Source: Candidatus Gastranaerophilales bacterium (GTDB taxonomy: Bacteria > Cyanobacteriota > Vampirovibrionia > Gastranaerophilales > Gastranaerophilaceae). Taken from it: a stretch of DNA of 11,265 nucleotides. Positions 1 to 7,229 of this stretch are shown here, in pieces. A program made the position numbers and the translations under genes. Every line of letters begins with the position of its first letter. The first letter of the stretch is position 1. The DNA lies in NCBI GenBank assembly GCA_944324205.1, contig CALUVK010000040.1, forward strand, positions 1-11,265, in the 5' to 3' direction. A model generated the notes under the pieces. That model saw only the letters and a program-made list of their open reading frames with translations. It searched no databases and was not told where the DNA came from.

Positions 1-32
1 AATCGGACGATTGTTCTAAGGGTTTTTATTTC

Positions 33-37
33 GGAGG
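33..37 (+). promoter_or_regulatory. Shine-Dalgarno site GGAGG fixing a TTG start
   Basis: GGAGG lies 8 nt upstream of a TTG codon at 46. The next in-frame start, ATG at 82, has no purine-rich site in front of it, so the TTG is the better supported start of the lipoprotein gene. Confidence 0.7.
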
Positions 38-45
38 ATTTTATA

Positions 46-513
46 TTGTTAAACAAAATATCTATTCACCAATCTAATGTTATGAGATTTTTTAAAAATT
101 CGGTTGCCGGTACAATGCTTGCATTAGCATCGAGCAATTTATTAACCGGCTGTACTAATCCAGCAGATAGGTATCCTGAATTGCTTAAGGACTCTGTTGA
201 AATTAATAACGAGATTAAATATTTAAAACAAAATCTTGATAAACATTCAATTTCTGATTATCAAAATTACCATCTTAATCCAGATGTCCCTGACATTGAT
301 AAACTTTTAAAAGATTATAAAAAGAGAGATTTAGCTAAAGCAGAACAGAAAATGGAATATACAAGAGTAACATTGTCTACAGTTCGTAAGTGTATGGCAA
401 AAGAAGAGAAAATGATTGGTGATGAACCTGCAAGTTCATTTTTAAAAGTTATTTTCGGAGGTCTTTTAGTTATAGGTGCCGTACATTCTATTATTGAACG
501 TATCCGAAGGTAA
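46..513 (+). CDS. Small predicted lipoprotein with C-terminal membrane segment, function unknown
   Basis: A 155-residue protein of no family I recognise. The N-terminus has a basic stretch (residues 13-18), a hydrophobic core and a lipobox ending LLTGC, so Cys36 is the likely lipidated residue after signal peptidase II cleavage. The middle (about 45-125) is charged, Lys/Glu-rich and probably helical. A second hydrophobic segment at about 132-150 ends in ERIRR. A lipid anchor at one end and a possible membrane helix at the other is an unusual layout. The TTG start is chosen for the GGAGG 8 nt upstream. ATG at 82 would give a more classical short signal peptide (MRFFKN then the hydrophobic core) but lacks a ribosome binding site. 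The gene converges on coaX with about 50 nt between. Lipoprotein nature is well supported; function is unknown. Confidence 0.75.
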   Translation: MLNKISIHQSNVMRFFKNSVAGTMLALASSNLLTGCTNPADRYPELLKDSVEINNEIKYLKQNLDKHSISDYQNYHLNPDVPDIDKLLKDYKKRDLAKAEQKMEYTRVTLSTVRKCMAKEEKMIGDEPASSFLKVIFGGLLVIGAVHSIIERIRR

Positions 514-565
514 TATATTATTAAGAAATTTTTAATTTATAATATGAATGTTAGTTTTTTGTGTT

Positions 566-1318
566 TTATTTATTTAATTCATATAAAAATCTTAGACCTT
601 CTAGAGTTAAATATGGATTAATAAAATCAAATTGTCGGCTCATATATTTTGAAATAAGATTTGAGTAGCCTCCTGTTGCAACAATAACAGCTTTTTCTCC
701 AAGTTCTTGCTCACATTGTTTAATTAAACCTTCTATTGCACAGGCAGAGCCACGTATAACACCTGACAACATTGCATCCACAGTATTATTTCCAATGGCA
801 GTATTAACAGTATCTGCTTCAATACGAGGCAATTTTGATGTACTCTTATTTAATGCTCTGAATTGTAAATTAAGTCCGGGCATAATTACACCACCAATAA
901 ACTCTCCGGATTTGTTTAAAATATCGAAAGTTGTAGCAGTACCTAAATCCACTATTATAGTTGGTTTTGAATATAATATGTACGCTCCGCAGGCATTAGC
1001 AATTCTATCAGCGCCGGCTTCTTTGGGGTTTTTAAGGTTTATTTTTATTCCCAAGTTCATTTTGTGCCCTAAAAGTAATGAATTCAAATGAAAAACATTG
1101 TCACAAGCATGTTTTATTAATGTGCTTAATTCATCTACAACAGAAGCTATAATACAGGCTGAAATATTATATTTTTTTAATAGAGAGTGTAGAAGAATTT
1201 CATATTCTTCCTGTGGGAGTTCTCTATCAGATGCCAGCCTGAAACTTTCTAAAATACTTTCGTCTTCAAAAACTCCAAGTGTAATATTTGTATTTCCTAT
1301 ATCAATTGCAAGAAGCAT
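566..1318 (-). CDS. coaX: Type III pantothenate kinase CoaX
   Basis: Catalyses ATP-dependent phosphorylation of pantothenate, the first step of coenzyme A synthesis, in the cytoplasm. The 250-residue length is usual for CoaX. It has the ASKHA-fold signatures of the family: the N-terminal phosphate loop DIGNTN (residues 6-11), GADR (102-105), the second phosphate motif DLGTATTFD (124-132) and ATGG (214-217). Known family features are insensitivity to CoA feedback and a need for a monovalent cation. It is the last gene of the minus-strand operon. Its ATG overlaps the stop of the upstream WYL gene by one base (TAATG), and a GGAG about 8 nt upstream lies inside that gene, so the two are probably translationally coupled. 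No truncation or odd residue is seen. Confidence 0.95.
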   Translation of the reverse strand: MLLAIDIGNTNITLGVFEDESILESFRLASDRELPQEEYEILLHSLLKKYNISACIIASVVDELSTLIKHACDNVFHLNSLLLGHKMNLGIKINLKNPKEAGADRIANACGAYILYSKPTIIVDLGTATTFDILNKSGEFIGGVIMPGLNLQFRALNKSTSKLPRIEADTVNTAIGNNTVDAMLSGVIRGSACAIEGLIKQCEQELGEKAVIVATGGYSNLISKYMSRQFDFINPYLTLEGLRFLYELNK

Positions 1319-2181
1319 TATACTTCTCCATAATTTTGTAATGTTTCATTTAAGATTTGAATCATCTCGTCACGGTATATTTTAGGATTAATTATTTCAC
1401 ATTTATCGTCATATCTTAAAAGTCTTGAAAACAGAATATCTTTGTTTTCACCTCTATTTGAAATGGTTATAGTATCAGTTTTTTGTTCTAACAACTGCTC
1501 GTTTTCCCTAAGAGTGTATCTTTTGGCTAAATCTCCTTTTAATACAAATATTACGGAAGGATCTTTAAAATTTTGAATAAATTTTTGTGTGAGAATTTCT
1601 ATTCCGGATACTCTAGAAGAGTCAACCATTCGTTCTTTATTGTTGTAATAAATATTAAAAAAAGTTTTTCCTTTATTTTCTACCATTTTTAATGGAATAC
1701 ATTCAAGTATTTGTTTGTTTTTTAACATCAAATTAATTTTTCTTTTATCTGTAACTGCTCCTTCAAATAATTCAGATGTTAACTTATATGAATTTTTTTC
1801 TACACGCGCAATTTTTTTATTTGAATAACGATTAAGTTTTTCTACAAAACTATCAAAAACTTTTAAGGCACGGCTTGTCATATTTTCTTTTACAGCATTT
1901 TGTAAATTCTCCAAAAGCGTAATATCAGTATTTGTAAGTTCTAAGCCAAAAGGCATACTTGCTACAAAATATTTATTATGAATTTTCGGAATATCAATGC
2001 CACAATAACGACAGGTATTAATATATTTGCTTATAACACTATTATTAAAAATAGGCGTTTCTTCATTGGTATTAAGTTTATTGATTAACTCTTGCATTGT
2101 ATAATTACCCTGAAGTAGTACTTGCAAAGTTTTTAATACCTGTATTGATGATAAGTTCTTTTTTAAAGACTCTTTAATCAT
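1318..2181 (-). CDS. WYL-domain transcriptional regulator, second of a tandem pair (PafC-like position)
   Basis: 287 residues. The N-terminal part (about 10-75) looks like a divergent winged helix-turn-helix. The segment ending in PFGLELTNTDITLL (77-90) is the usual linker of WYL regulators. A WYL-like domain spans about 140-200 and a C-terminal extension (WCX-like) about 205-285. The WYL motif itself is degenerate: the matching position reads FFNIYYN (174-180), and the downstream R-I motif is DSSRVSGI (187-194). WYL proteins are DNA-binding regulators whose WYL domain is thought to sense a ligand such as single-stranded nucleic acid; PafB/PafC act in DNA-damage control. Whether this pair does so is unknown. 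The start overlaps the end of the partner gene by 8 nt and the stop overlaps coaX by 1 nt. Family assignment rests on architecture, so moderate confidence. Confidence 0.75.
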   Translation of the reverse strand: MIKESLKKNLSSIQVLKTLQVLLQGNYTMQELINKLNTNEETPIFNNSVISKYINTCRYCGIDIPKIHNKYFVASMPFGLELTNTDITLLENLQNAVKENMTSRALKVFDSFVEKLNRYSNKKIARVEKNSYKLTSELFEGAVTDKRKINLMLKNKQILECIPLKMVENKGKTFFNIYYNNKERMVDSSRVSGIEILTQKFIQNFKDPSVIFVLKGDLAKRYTLRENEQLLEQKTDTITISNRGENKDILFSRLLRYDDKCEIINPKIYRDEMIQILNETLQNYGEV

Positions 2182-3106
2182 TATAACATTTCCTCATGTC
2201 TTTTAATTTTTGTATAATTTTTTCTCTAAATTCCTCAGGTTCCAAAACGGTACATGCAGAACCAAAAGATAGTATTCTTTGCATTGCAATAAAGTCATTA
2301 TAATAATTTCCTTCAACAACGAAGCCGTCTTTTCGAGTTTCTAAAATATTCTCATTTTCCTCAAGATTGTTTACGCCGAAATTTTCCAGAAAAAATTTTA
2401 CGTAAGTTCCTTTTAACTTAAAAATCTCGGAGTTTTGTATTCTGGATAAAATAGATTTAATTCTTTTTATGTTAAGAGTGACAGCTTCTTTTTTATTTAA
2501 GTCATATCCCCAGAGATAAATTTTATCATTTTGAAATACAAGTTTTTGTGCTGCAACTTCTTTTCGAGAGTCTTCTTTTGCACCGGGAGTATTGTATATA
2601 AGTTTTAATATATTATTTTCTTTGCAATCTTCTAACAATTCGGTTATTGTTCCAAGTTCGAAGTTTTTTAATACAGAAAGACCATATAATTCTTCTTTGA
2701 TTTCTGAATCTGTGACATGAGCTGCTAATTTCTTAAAAAGATTATCATACTTGAACAATAACAAAATATTAGAAGTATCTTTTACTTTTTTATAAACTTT
2801 TCTAAGAAGTGCAATCTCATCACGTGTTATGTTAAGTGCAAAAGGGTGTTTTTTTATAACATATCTGAAATTAGTTTTTGACGTTGCATGTGTAATGTCA
2901 CATCCCATAGTTCTCAGGGTATTTAAATCTATTCTAAGGATGTCATTTGAATGTTCCGGCTCCATAATTTTAAGGTTAATAAATTCTTCTCTTATTTCTT
3001 CAAGAGTTTTAGGACCATCAATCAACATCCATAAAAGTAAGATTGAACGCACACCTGTTAGTGATATTTGATTTAAATCTGTTGTTTTTTCTGTATTAAT
3101 TAGCAC
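2174..3106 (-). CDS. WYL-domain transcriptional regulator, first of a tandem pair (PafB-like position)
   Basis: About 310 residues from the GTG at 3106. The layout matches its neighbour: winged helix-turn-helix at about 10-85, an ITRDEIALL linker (about 93-101), a WYL domain at about 140-220 and a C-terminal WCX-like part at about 225-310. The WYL motif reads KIYLWGYDLN (195-204), so Tyr and Leu are kept but Trp is replaced by Ile; LNIKRI (211-216) matches the usual LDRI. Start choice: GTG at 3106 has GGAGAGG (3113-3119) with a 6-nt spacer. The longer reading from ATG at 3121 would overlap that site and has no ribosome binding site of its own. The two WYL genes share form but little obvious sequence, as in PafB-PafC heterodimers. 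It lies just downstream of engB in the same operon. Confidence 0.78.
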   Translation of the reverse strand: MLINTEKTTDLNQISLTGVRSILLLWMLIDGPKTLEEIREEFINLKIMEPEHSNDILRIDLNTLRTMGCDITHATSKTNFRYVIKKHPFALNITRDEIALLRKVYKKVKDTSNILLLFKYDNLFKKLAAHVTDSEIKEELYGLSVLKNFELGTITELLEDCKENNILKLIYNTPGAKEDSRKEVAAQKLVFQNDKIYLWGYDLNKKEAVTLNIKRIKSILSRIQNSEIFKLKGTYVKFFLENFGVNNLEENENILETRKDGFVVEGNYYNDFIAMQRILSFGSACTVLEPEEFREKIIQKLKDMRKCYND

Positions 3107-3138
3107 AAAAATCCTCTCCATTTATTTTGGTATTAATA

Positions 3139-3711
3139 TTATTTACATAAATCTGTTAAATATTCAATCGTTTCTTCGCAAAAATATTTATCTTTTGCAC
3201 TAAAAGGTAAAACATCTCCTGAAAATTGTCTCTTTATATTGGCCAAAACGCCTGCCTGTCTATTTTTAGAAACATAATCTATTTTGGTAACAATTGTAAA
3301 TATGGGTAAATTATAAGCTTCAACCCACTCACGCATTGCAAAATCATTTTTCTGGATATCATGACGTGCATCAATAAATTGAATAAGAGATTTAATTTGA
3401 GTTCTTTTAAGCAAATATTCTTCTAAATTTTTTTGCCATCTAGCTTGCGTTTCGCGTGAAATTTTTGCATAACCGTATCCGGGTAGGTCTGCTATCATAA
3501 ATTTATCAGAAAAATTGAAAAAATTAATTAATCGGGTTTTGCCCGGTGTATTAGAAGTTTTAGCCAGTTTTTTGTTATTACATAAAGTATTAATAAAAGA
3601 GGATTTGCCAACATTAGAACGACCCAAAAGCGGAAACTCTGGAAGGATACTTTCCGGACATTGGGCGAGCTTTTCAGCACTTATTACAAAATTGGCATTA
3701 AGCTGTTTCAT
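3139..3711 (-). CDS. engB: Ribosome biogenesis GTP-binding protein EngB/YihA (YsxC)
   Basis: A 190-residue TRAFAC-class GTPase involved in large ribosomal subunit assembly, essential in several bacteria. Motifs are complete: G1 GRSNVGKS (30-37), G3 DLPGYGYAK (75-83), G4 TKID (142-145) and G5 SAK (171-173). The DLPGYGYAK form of G3 is typical of EngB and separates it from Era and EngA. Length is normal for the family. The start codon lies inside the end of the upstream 83-codon gene (14-nt overlap) with only a purine-rich AGAAAAAGAAA before it, which suggests coupling. The WYL gene pair follows on the same strand. Confidence 0.95.
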   Translation of the reverse strand: MKQLNANFVISAEKLAQCPESILPEFPLLGRSNVGKSSFINTLCNNKKLAKTSNTPGKTRLINFFNFSDKFMIADLPGYGYAKISRETQARWQKNLEEYLLKRTQIKSLIQFIDARHDIQKNDFAMREWVEAYNLPIFTIVTKIDYVSKNRQAGVLANIKRQFSGDVLPFSAKDKYFCEETIEYLTDLCK

Positions 3712-3949
3712 TTTCTTTTTCTTTCTGTTCTTTTTGTTTAGCTCTATGAGTTACTAGTGATAGCAAATTGTAGAGTTTTTCATTATTAACTACGGTAAGT
3801 TGAGCTTTATCTTTCATTAAACTAACATCTATAGAAGGTTTTTTTTCAAAAATATTACCAGTTTGTACACTTACTATTTGAATTATATTACTTTTTAATA
3901 TGCTTAGGGGTTCTTTCAAAAATATTTCAAATGTTTTAAATATGTTCAT
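3698..3949 (-). CDS. Conserved-looking small protein of unknown function, first gene of the engB operon
   Basis: 83 residues that I do not recognise. The first 30 residues alternate hydrophobic and charged positions (IFKTFEIFLKEPLSIL), the middle (about 38-55) looks beta-like, and the end is very rich in Lys, Glu and Gln (from residue 69 on). No signal peptide or clear membrane helix is seen. A GGAAG lies about 9 nt before the ATG. It overlaps engB by 14 nt, and the overlap with a housekeeping gene plus the ribosome binding site argue that it is translated. It opens the minus-strand operon, divergent from the xer gene. Confidence 0.65.
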   Translation of the reverse strand: MNIFKTFEIFLKEPLSILKSNIIQIVSVQTGNIFEKKPSIDVSLMKDKAQLTVVNNEKLYNLLSLVTHRAKQKEQKEKENETA

Positions 3950-3957
3950 AATTCAGC

Positions 3958-3986
3958 TTCCAAGTTTAGTATAGATATTGTATAAT
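3958..3986 (+). promoter_or_regulatory. Candidate promoter of the xer recombinase gene
   Basis: TATAAT at 3981-3986 is a perfect -10 on the plus strand. TTCCAA at 3958-3963 is a weak -35 with a 17-nt spacer. Transcription would begin near 3993, about 20 nt before the ATG at 4013. The only purine-rich site is GGGG at 3993-3996, which is far from the start. The -35 match is poor. Confidence 0.4.
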
Positions 3987-4012
3987 AGATTAGGGGAAAA
4001 GTAAATCTTAAA

Positions 4013-4927
4013 ATGAACGAGCTGGATAAAGAATATATAGAAGGATTTAAGACGTATTTGAGTGTGGAAAAGAACTTTTCCGAATGCACACTTAAAGCTT
4101 ATTCTTCTGATATTGTGAGTTTTATACTCTGGCTTGATGGTGCGGACTGTCTTAAAGCTGACTTTAACAAATTAAGGGAATACTTGCATTTTATCCAGAG
4201 ATTTGATTACAAAAAAACAACCATAGCAAGAAAAGTTGCTTCAATCAGAACATTTTATAAATTCCTGTTTAGAGAAAGATACATTGACACTAACCCCGCA
4301 CTCTCTCTTTCTGCCCCAAAGCGTCCTAAGTCGCTTCCGAAATTTTTAACGCCGGATGAAGTCGAGAAAATTCTAAATAATGTTAAAATTGAAACTCCGG
4401 CAGGTTTTAGAAACAGAGTTATTCTGGAACTTCTCTGGGCAACAGGCATGCGCGTTTCAGAGCTTAGTAACCTTAATTTTGGAGACTTAAACCTTGATGA
4501 AAACGAAATCAGGGTTTTCGGTAAAGGCGCAAAAGAGCGGATAGTGCTTGTATCTGACAGGGCAAAAAATTATTTAATCCAATATATTCAATCTGCCCGA
4601 AAACTTATTGCTCCGGATTACGACACGGGAGAAATCAATGATAATACTCCGCTTTTTATAAATAACACGGGTTTCCGCCTACAGAACAAAACAATAAGAA
4701 AAGCTATAAATGAGACGGTGGAAAAAATTGAACTACCTAAAAAAGTAACTCCCCACGTATTCCGCCACAGTTTTGCAACAAAACTCATTGAAAACGGAGC
4801 CGACTTAAGAGTAGTACAAGAGCTTTTAGGCCATGCCGGAATTTCAAATACCCAGATTTACACCCACATATCTATGAAACATATGCGTGACGTATACGAA
4901 ACCGCCCACCCGCATGGCGCGGATTAA
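4013..4927 (+). CDS. xerC: Xer-family tyrosine recombinase (XerC/XerD type)
   Basis: 304 residues, the usual length of the chromosomal-dimer resolving XerC/XerD proteins, which cut and rejoin dif sites with FtsK at the division septum. An N-terminal SAM-like core-binding domain spans about 8-95 and the catalytic domain about 110-295. All six catalytic residues are present: Arg147 (TGMRVSEL), Lys171 (GKGAKE), His248 and Arg251 (HVFRHSF), His274 (LLGHAG) and nucleophile Tyr283 (TQIYTH). XerC and XerD cannot be told apart from sequence alone, and single-Xer systems also exist. No att-like repeats, tRNA or phage genes are beside it, so a chromosomal resolution role is more likely than a mobile-element integrase. 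It is transcribed divergently from the engB operon. Confidence 0.88.
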   Translation: MNELDKEYIEGFKTYLSVEKNFSECTLKAYSSDIVSFILWLDGADCLKADFNKLREYLHFIQRFDYKKTTIARKVASIRTFYKFLFRERYIDTNPALSLSAPKRPKSLPKFLTPDEVEKILNNVKIETPAGFRNRVILELLWATGMRVSELSNLNFGDLNLDENEIRVFGKGAKERIVLVSDRAKNYLIQYIQSARKLIAPDYDTGEINDNTPLFINNTGFRLQNKTIRKAINETVEKIELPKKVTPHVFRHSFATKLIENGADLRVVQELLGHAGISNTQIYTHISMKHMRDVYETAHPHGAD

Positions 4928-4935
4928 ATTTACTA

Positions 4936-5082
4936 CTATTTCATTTTACACTGAAGATAATAAAAATAATGAATAATTTGAATCGTTGCTAATAATTCCG
5001 TAATAGATTCTAATTCATATTTCAAACTTTCTTCTAGGTTTTCAAGCTTTTTCAAAATAAGTTGTTCTAAATCAAGTTCCAT
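4936..5082 (-). CDS. Unrecognised 48-residue protein, divergent from an XRE regulator
   Basis: A short ORF beginning MELDLEQLILKKLENLEESL and ending CKMK with a TAG stop. It fills the gap between the xer and XRE genes. GGAGGG on the minus strand (5090-5095) with a 7-nt spacer before the ATG is one of the best ribosome binding sites in the window and is the main evidence for translation. The first 35 residues are leucine- and glutamate-rich with an amphipathic, coiled-coil-like pattern. A hydrophobic, tyrosine-rich stretch (IIHYFYYL, about 36-43) follows. I know no family for it. Its position back to back with a small regulator suggests joint control or a partner relation, which is inference. 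Confidence 0.55.
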   Translation of the reverse strand: MELDLEQLILKKLENLEESLKYELESITELLATIQIIHYFYYLQCKMK

Positions 5083-5089
5083 AAAATTT

Positions 5090-5095
5090 CCCTCC
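5090..5095 (-). promoter_or_regulatory. Strong Shine-Dalgarno site of the 48-residue ORF
   Basis: GGAGGG on the minus strand, 7 nt before the ATG at 5082. It decides that this short frame is probably a gene. Confidence 0.6.
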
Positions 5096-5099
5096 GGAC

Positions 5100-5144
5100 A
5101 AATAGGTCAATGACTTATAATTCATTATGTGGAAAAATAGGTCA
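5100..5144. repeat. 10-bp direct repeat AAATAGGTCA in the divergent control region
   Basis: AAATAGGTCA occurs at 5100-5109 and again at 5135-5144, 35 bp apart from start to start. The copies flank a TATAAT at 5116-5121. The first copy runs into a small dyad, GTCA-A-TGAC (5107-5115). The position fits operator sites for the adjacent XRE regulator or another factor; this is inferred from position only. Both copies also sit directly in front of a candidate ATG (5110 and 5146). Confidence 0.5.
5116..5121 (+). promoter_or_regulatory. Candidate -10 element of the XRE gene
   Basis: A perfect TATAAT between the two AAATAGGTCA copies. The region about 17 nt upstream (TCCGGA) is not a -35 match, so expression may need an activator. 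A start of transcription near 5128 would leave only the ATG at 5146 usable. Confidence 0.35.
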
Positions 5145-5145
5145 T

Positions 5146-5355
5146 ATGTTAAGAGTTAAAAGTTTAGGTCTGAATATAAAAAAATACAGAGAGGCTAAAA
5201 AGATAAGCCAGGAAGTTTTAGCTGAAAAATTAAACTTATCAAAAGAATACATCTGCAGAGTCGAGAAGGGGCAAAAATATATGAGTCTTAGAAAACTTTT
5301 TGAACTAGCTGATGTTCTTGAAATAGGATTCAACCAACTGGCAGATTTTCAATAA
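5146..5355 (+). CDS. Small XRE-family helix-turn-helix regulator
   Basis: A 69-residue single-domain DNA-binding protein of the Cro/C1 (HTH_3) type. The domain covers nearly the whole chain: LNIKKYREAKKISQEVLAEK is helices 1-2, LSKEYICRVEKG carries the recognition helix and the usual E-x-G turn, and SLRKLFELADVLE forms the last helices. No sensor or protease domain is present. Start choice: ATG at 5146 places the domain near the N-terminus as usual, has AGG four bases upstream and lies downstream of the TATAAT at 5116. ATG at 5110 is in frame and would add 12 residues (MTYNSLCGKIGH), and cannot be excluded. It is divergent from the 48-residue ORF and ends 2 nt from the stop of the convergent sensor kinase gene. 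Likely targets are its own control region, by analogy with many small XRE proteins. Confidence 0.8.
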   Translation: MLRVKSLGLNIKKYREAKKISQEVLAEKLNLSKEYICRVEKGQKYMSLRKLFELADVLEIGFNQLADFQ

Positions 5356-5357
5356 AC

Positions 5358-7223
5358 CTAAGCTTCGCTTTCAGCCGGAAGCATGTTCTTCGGAATATAT
5401 TCTTCTTCCTCCTCCGGTGGTAAATTAATCGGCAGACGGAAACCGAAAGTTGAACCTTCACCCTCTTTAGAGTTTACAAAAACCTGCCCGTGGTGGTGTT
5501 TTTCTACCGTGACTTTTACAAGATGAAGCCCCAAGCCGGTGCCTTTTACCGTATGCGTAGCATTTTCAACTCTATAAAATCTGTCGAAAACTTTCTTCTG
5601 GTCTTTTTCCGAAAGTCCGGGTCCCTGATCTTCTACGCTTACTTCAACATATTCACCATCACGGGAACGTTCGACACGGATTTTAATACGCTTGCCGTCA
5701 GGAGAATATTTTATCGCATTAGATAAAATATTCATAAACGCACGTGAAATGCTGTCGATATTTACATATATTTCAGGTAAATCAGGCTCTTTCATAATCG
5801 AAATTGTCAAATCGTGTTCTTTTGCAAGAACCTGAACTTGATTAACAGCATCTTCCACAATTTCAATAATGTCTGTTTTTGTTTTTTCGAGATGAACATT
5901 TTGAGCTTCATAACGTGAAAAATCAAGAATATCATTCACCATACGGTTAAGCCTTATAATTTCCTGATTCATAACTCCTATGAATTCTCTTTGCGTATTG
6001 AAATCAAAATCATTCCCATAACCATATAAAGTGTCAATATAACTTCTAAGAACAGTAACAGGTGTTCTTAGTTCATGTGATACATTCGAAATAAAATTAG
6101 AACGGAGTTGATCCATTTCAACATCTTTGGTAACGTCAATCAGGACAATGATATAACCGACATATGAATTTGAACGTGTAAACATTGGAGAAATGAGACA
6201 TTTAAGAACTTTTCCGTCTATTTCTATATTGAAAGGTACAGGACTTCCATCATCATCAAGAGGAGTATCTTTAAACTGCGTAATTTTATCAGCAAAACAA
6301 AGTTCGCCTCCAGAGTCGCAAAATTGCTGAATTTGTGTTCCGAGAATATCTTTTTCTTCGACTTCAAGGAGTTTTTTTGCATAGTTATTAACCATTATAA
6401 CTTTGTCATGGTTATCACAGACAACAACGCCGTTTACAATACTCATTAAGACAGCTTCAAGTTTGTTTCTTTCAAAGGTAAGGCTTTCAATAGTTTGTTC
6501 ATTATACCTGCTGAGTTTTTCGGACATATCATTAAATGCTTGATAAAGTTCAAGAACTTCTTTATCAACATCCCGCTCATCAATTTTATATCCAAACTCA
6601 CCTGTTGAAATCTTTTTAACTCCCTGATAAAGTTTTCTCAATTCGCGAGTAATGATAGAGGAGTTCATATAAATAATTCCGGCAATAACAAGCCATGCTA
6701 TCACAAACACAATCGCGAGAGATGTGTTGGAAGCGGCGGAAACTTTATCCATAATATTTCCGCTTAAGCCGACTGTAACCGAACCTACATTTTGAGAAGA
6801 AGCCAAGTTCTTGACTTCCATCGGCGAGCTTACTATAATTCTTGCCCTTTCAGCCTGTTCCGGATAATCATCTTTGCTTGAATAAATAATTTTGGATTTA
6901 TTGTCTTTAAAAATTATAAAAGCAATATCATTATTACTATTTAAAACAGAAGTAGAATTTGCTCTTAAAGCATCATATTTCGCAAGTTCAGGAACATCTT
7001 TCGTAACTTCAACACCTTCAATTGCAAGTGTTTTAGAAAGAACCTGTGCAAAATTTTTATAAGCACTGTTCATATTTTGGCTTACACTATAGGTGGCAAA
7101 ACCTGCTGAAAGAAGTATGAATACAGTACTCACTCCAAGCCCTGCAAGTATAAGTCTGGTTTGAGCAGTCATTCCCTTCTTCTTAACTTTGGTTTTGTCT
7201 TTATAGCCGGCTTCTGTTTCCAT
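5358..7223 (-). CDS. Membrane sensor histidine kinase, WalK/PhoR-like (HAMP-PAS-HisKA-HATPase)
   Basis: A 621-residue two-component sensor. Membrane helices at about 23-47 and 168-189 enclose a sensing domain of about 120 residues outside the membrane. Next come HAMP (about 190-240), PAS (about 252-365), HisKA with phospho-acceptor His383 in NVSHELRTP, and the ATPase domain: N box with Asn502 (LSNAIKYS), G1 DQGPGLS (532-538), F box FDRFYR (546-551) and G2 GTGLGL (561-566). The tail is acidic (PPEEEEE). The order resembles WalK of Firmicutes and NblS/Hik33 of cyanobacteria, but the signal is unknown. No response regulator gene is in the window. The ATG at 7223 follows a TGATATAAT by 6 nt with no Shine-Dalgarno; ATG at 7172 (Met18) has AAGAAGGGA directly against it, which is too close to be a good site. 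Confidence 0.92.
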   Translation of the reverse strand: METEAGYKDKTKVKKKGMTAQTRLILAGLGVSTVFILLSAGFATYSVSQNMNSAYKNFAQVLSKTLAIEGVEVTKDVPELAKYDALRANSTSVLNSNNDIAFIIFKDNKSKIIYSSKDDYPEQAERARIIVSSPMEVKNLASSQNVGSVTVGLSGNIMDKVSAASNTSLAIVFVIAWLVIAGIIYMNSSIITRELRKLYQGVKKISTGEFGYKIDERDVDKEVLELYQAFNDMSEKLSRYNEQTIESLTFERNKLEAVLMSIVNGVVVCDNHDKVIMVNNYAKKLLEVEEKDILGTQIQQFCDSGGELCFADKITQFKDTPLDDDGSPVPFNIEIDGKVLKCLISPMFTRSNSYVGYIIVLIDVTKDVEMDQLRSNFISNVSHELRTPVTVLRSYIDTLYGYGNDFDFNTQREFIGVMNQEIIRLNRMVNDILDFSRYEAQNVHLEKTKTDIIEIVEDAVNQVQVLAKEHDLTISIMKEPDLPEIYVNIDSISRAFMNILSNAIKYSPDGKRIKIRVERSRDGEYVEVSVEDQGPGLSEKDQKKVFDRFYRVENATHTVKGTGLGLHLVKVTVEKHHHGQVFVNSKEGEGSTFGFRLPINLPPEEEEEYIPKNMLPAESEA

Positions 7224-7229
7224 ACCGAA

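Noticed and set aside
1..12. Inverted repeat AATCG-GA-CGATT at the left edge as a terminator or operator
   Set aside because: It is cut by the window edge, has a 2-nt loop and no adjacent U-run, so nothing can be concluded.
795..1385. Open frames on the plus strand opposite coaX and its junction with the WYL gene
   Set aside because: They run antisense to a fully motif-bearing gene, show no domain and have no good ribosome binding site.
4013..4927. Xer-type recombinase as the integrase of a mobile element
   Set aside because: Length and motifs fit chromosomal XerC/XerD, and there is no tRNA, att-like repeat or cargo beside it.
4936..5355. The 48-residue ORF and XRE gene as a toxin-antitoxin pair
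   Set aside because: The genes are divergent rather than in one operon and the small protein has no toxin motif, so the claim would be guesswork.
5366..5381. Stem GCTTTC/GGAAGC near the convergent ends of the XRE and kinase genes as a bidirectional terminator
   Set aside because: It lies within the kinase coding region, includes a mismatch or wobble and has no U-run on either side.
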